This document shows positions 61,791-64,000 of a DNA stretch of 64,000 bases, piece after piece (within the stretch, counting starts at the first letter, position 1; every line of letters starts with the position of its first letter). The notes beneath the pieces are model-generated. The model was not told the DNA's origin, ran no database searches, and was given only the letters and a program-made list of their open reading frames with translations. Both the position numbers and the translations under genes were made by a program. The stretch is taken from NCBI GenBank assembly GCA_002733605.1, contig NVWK01000013.1, positions 124,001-188,000 of the forward strand, given 5' to 3'. Source of the stretch: Robiginitomaculum sp. Its GTDB lineage: Bacteria; Pseudomonadota; Alphaproteobacteria; Caulobacterales; Maricaulaceae.

Positions 61791-63869
61791 TTATTTGCCC
61801 GAAGACATACGTTTGATTTCTTTGGTAACAGCGCGCTCGACAATACCTTTTAAATTCTTGTCCAGCCACTCTTTCAACATCGGTCTCAGCGAGTCCTGCA
61901 CGAGATCACCAATCGCCGGCCCTTTTTCTTCCAAATCAGATTTTTCCTGCACAGCAGACGCCAGTGATGCAAAGGCATCAATCGCCTCCCTTTGTGTGGA
62001 TTCATCAAGCATGCTCTCAGTTGTTACGGCTTGAGCCATATTTCCGTCCTCCTCAGACTGTGTAGGTTGTTGTGGTAAACCAGCATCGACCGGTTCCCCT
62101 TGTTGCTCGGCACTTACATCCACATCCGTATCGTCGGTTTCAAATGCCTCTCTGTCCTGTGTGGGTGTTTCCACACTTTCTTCACGCACCAGCAAGGCGC
62201 TGGCAGCGCCAGTCCCACTTCCCACTGCCCCCATGCCAACAGGCTCGGAATCAGTTTTTGCTGTCAATGAAAACTGGTCGCCCATTTCAACGTCTGGCAA
62301 AACAACGACATCTTCTTCACTACTGTTACCACTTTCTAAGGCATCAGCTTCTAAGTGATCTGTCTCAATGTTATCAGGTTCAGGGTCTTCAGATTCACTA
62401 TCTACAGATTCGGAGTTCCCATTTATGAGCTGCTGTATTTCAGCAGCAATATCACGTAAATTATCCTCTTCAGGCTCCTGCTCTTCTGCTACTGCCTCTT
62501 CTGCTACTGCCTCTTCAAGGACGTCCTCTTCAGGCGTGGAGCTTTCCGCAACAAAAACCGGCTGGGTTTCTTCAGGGGCTTTCTCGTCTGTGGGTTGGGC
62601 AGTCGCTATTTCTTCTTGTACAGCCGCTTCAATCGATTCTTGCAAAGCACTATCTACAACAAGATCCTGATCCTGTACCGGCACATCTTCATCCATCAAG
62701 TCCTCTAACAAGGACTTTACAAGATCCATATCTTCATCCGGTGTTACGCAAATTGTGGCCTCTTCAACCGTTGCCTCGACAACCGGGCTTTCCGGTTGAG
62801 TACGCGCCACAGTTCTCCCTCTCGACATTGAGGGAATCTCCAGACCATCATCCACATCTGCAAGCGCGCCTACCTGATCAACACCAACAGGCGCCGCAAC
62901 AGAGGTCTCGGTGTCGGGTTTTATATCTGCACGCACAAGATCAACCAGGTTTTCAAACGCCTCACTGGCAAACATTTCGCCCGCAGGCGTTTCACTAGCC
63001 AATGCATCATTGGTCAATGTCTCACTGGTCAATGTTTCACTGGCCAATGCTTCACGGGAGCGAGGTGTCTCGGCCGCCTCGCTTGAAACAGGGCGTTCAC
63101 TCGCGCTCCCCGGCACGTCTGCCTCCATGACCAAATCAAGCGTCTCCTCAAAATCAATACTGGCAGCCAAATCAGGCCCATCCGTGTTTTCTGATATTGC
63201 CTGAGGTGACGTTATCTGAGGGGATGTTACCTGAGGTGACGTTATCTGGGGCGTTTCCGGCGTCGCGTCTTCAGATACGACTTCAAGCGATGAAACCTTA
63301 GAACCAGCACCCGCCTCCAATGTCTGTTCATCAGCCACTATCTGGCTGTCTTCATTTCCACCTACCGGTGCCACGGCTTCCAAAGTGGGTGTCTCCACCC
63401 CAGAAGCGGGAACAGAACCAGAAGCAGGTATCCCAGAAGCAACTGGGGCTGTAAGACTGTCTTCGATACTTTCATCCACAAAATGAATCAGATCAAGGAT
63501 ATCGACATCATCCTCAGCAATGACAGCCGTGCTTTCCGGCTGAGGGGGCTCGACCACCATTTCTATTTCGCGGTTGGGAGCGGACACAGCCACGTCAACG
63601 CCATGAGCTTTGCCGTTCGACACAGTCTCTACGTCGGTGACAGGGCCAGTGGTTGGGCCAGTGACAGGCGTGTTCTCCAAACTCGCCAAATCGACCAAGT
63701 CTTCCGTTTTGTCATCGGCAATAATCTGCCGGATGGACGCAAGGATATCTTCCATGCTGGGTTCTTCCCCCCCAGCAGAGATCGCCTCCGTACCAGCATC
63801 ATCAATGACCATATCGTCAGTCGCAATCTCTGATAAATCCATAGCAGTATCCGGTGTGTTTTCCGACAT
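61791..63869 (-). CDS. popZ: Polar organising protein PopZ, very long form
   Basis: PopZ self-assembles at cell poles and tethers ParB-parS in Caulobacter. The short conserved N-terminal helix is SMEDILASIRQIIADDKTED at residues 38-57. The C-terminal oligomerisation region is LRPMLKEWLDKNLKGIVERA, then VTKEIKRMSSGK (655-692). Between them lies a strongly acidic, repeat-rich linker of about 580 residues, where the Caulobacter protein has a linker of about 80. The whole is 692 residues, several times the usual size. It lies upstream of valS. Confidence 0.85.
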   Translation of the reverse strand: MSENTPDTAMDLSEIATDDMVIDDAGTEAISAGGEEPSMEDILASIRQIIADDKTEDLVDLASLENTPVTGPTTGPVTDVETVSNGKAHGVDVAVSAPNREIEMVVEPPQPESTAVIAEDDVDILDLIHFVDESIEDSLTAPVASGIPASGSVPASGVETPTLEAVAPVGGNEDSQIVADEQTLEAGAGSKVSSLEVVSEDATPETPQITSPQVTSPQITSPQAISENTDGPDLAASIDFEETLDLVMEADVPGSASERPVSSEAAETPRSREALASETLTSETLTNDALASETPAGEMFASEAFENLVDLVRADIKPDTETSVAAPVGVDQVGALADVDDGLEIPSMSRGRTVARTQPESPVVEATVEEATICVTPDEDMDLVKSLLEDLMDEDVPVQDQDLVVDSALQESIEAAVQEEIATAQPTDEKAPEETQPVFVAESSTPEEDVLEEAVAEEAVAEEQEPEEDNLRDIAAEIQQLINGNSESVDSESEDPEPDNIETDHLEADALESGNSSEEDVVVLPDVEMGDQFSLTAKTDSEPVGMGAVGSGTGAASALLVREESVETPTQDREAFETDDTDVDVSAEQQGEPVDAGLPQQPTQSEEDGNMAQAVTTESMLDESTQREAIDAFASLASAVQEKSDLEEKGPAIGDLVQDSLRPMLKEWLDKNLKGIVERAVTKEIKRMSSGK
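62995..63250. repeat. 15-bp-period tandem repeats in the popZ linker
   Basis: Near 63201-63250 the unit CTGAGGTGACGTTAT recurs with small changes, encoding repeats of Thr-Ser-Pro-Gln. Near 62995-63060 the unit CTCACTGGTCAATGT recurs, encoding Leu-Thr-Ser-Glu-Thr. A third pair (TCTTCTGCTACTGCC) lies at 62486-62515. All keep the frame, so the linker length can vary. Confidence 0.7.
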
Positions 63870-64000
63870 AAACCTTCCCCGTATGATTCGTCTAATGCGA
63901 ACCTAGGTGCAAATTACATAATAGGTTAAGACAACCCTAATGGATTGTCTAGAAGCGCAAGCACTCAATCCACAGGCGAATCATGCTTAATAGGGAAAAT

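Noticed and set aside
63870-64000. A gene in the last 131 bases
   Set aside because: No start, stop or ribosome binding site pattern could be supported; it is probably the popZ promoter region.

Overview
The window is a piece of an alphaproteobacterial chromosome of moderate GC. Two things support that: the core gene order (ssb, gyrA, coaD, two cyclophilins, queA and tgt together; tatABC-scpBA-nagZ-SPOR; surE-serS; popZ beside valS), and the presence of PopZ, an alphaproteobacterial polar organiser. I cannot name the genus from sequence alone.

Positions 1 to about 19640 are an integrated phage-like element cut by the left window edge. It ends beside the 3' end of a tRNA-Lys(UUU) gene. Next to the tRNA lie 7-bp repeats that could be integrase arm sites, a 30-bp palindromic terminator, a tyrosine integrase, an AlpA-like protein and a CI-type repressor. 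Leftward from the repressor runs a long early operon: a Cro-like protein, a DnaA-domain-IV-like protein, a DNA methyltransferase, a Toprim primase and a D5-like helicase, joined by ATGA overlaps, followed by small accessory genes. A rightward cluster of small genes (4315-6446) sits in the middle. The left end holds terminase-like and portal genes of a podovirus-type virion module.

The element carries several non-coding signals: a perfect 16-bp parS site, a large GGTTACC/GGTAACC array around an AT-rich core, two possible structured RNAs, nested inverted repeats over divergent promoters, and a short cassette bounded by 14-bp direct repeats.

Positions 19641-64000 are core chromosome. The genes cover queuosine tRNA modification (queA, tgt), peptidyl-prolyl isomerases, CoA synthesis (coaD), topology and repair (gyrA, ssb, uvrA, xthA), a hybrid histidine kinase, a DEAD-box RNA helicase, trmFO, a nickel superoxide dismutase operon with its maturation protease, SecDF-YajC, a LysM protein, pcm-surE-serS, an LptM-like lipoprotein with lysA, TatABC, the condensin partners ScpA and ScpB, nagZ, a SPOR protein, a dGTPase-like HD protein, an A-type Fe-S carrier, valS and popZ.

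The chromosome-organisation signals belong together. valS contains a second perfect parS site inside its coding sequence, directly beside popZ, whose product tethers ParB-parS in relatives. scpA and scpB, which work with SMC, are in the same window. The phage element's own copy of parS suggests that it uses the host ParB system.
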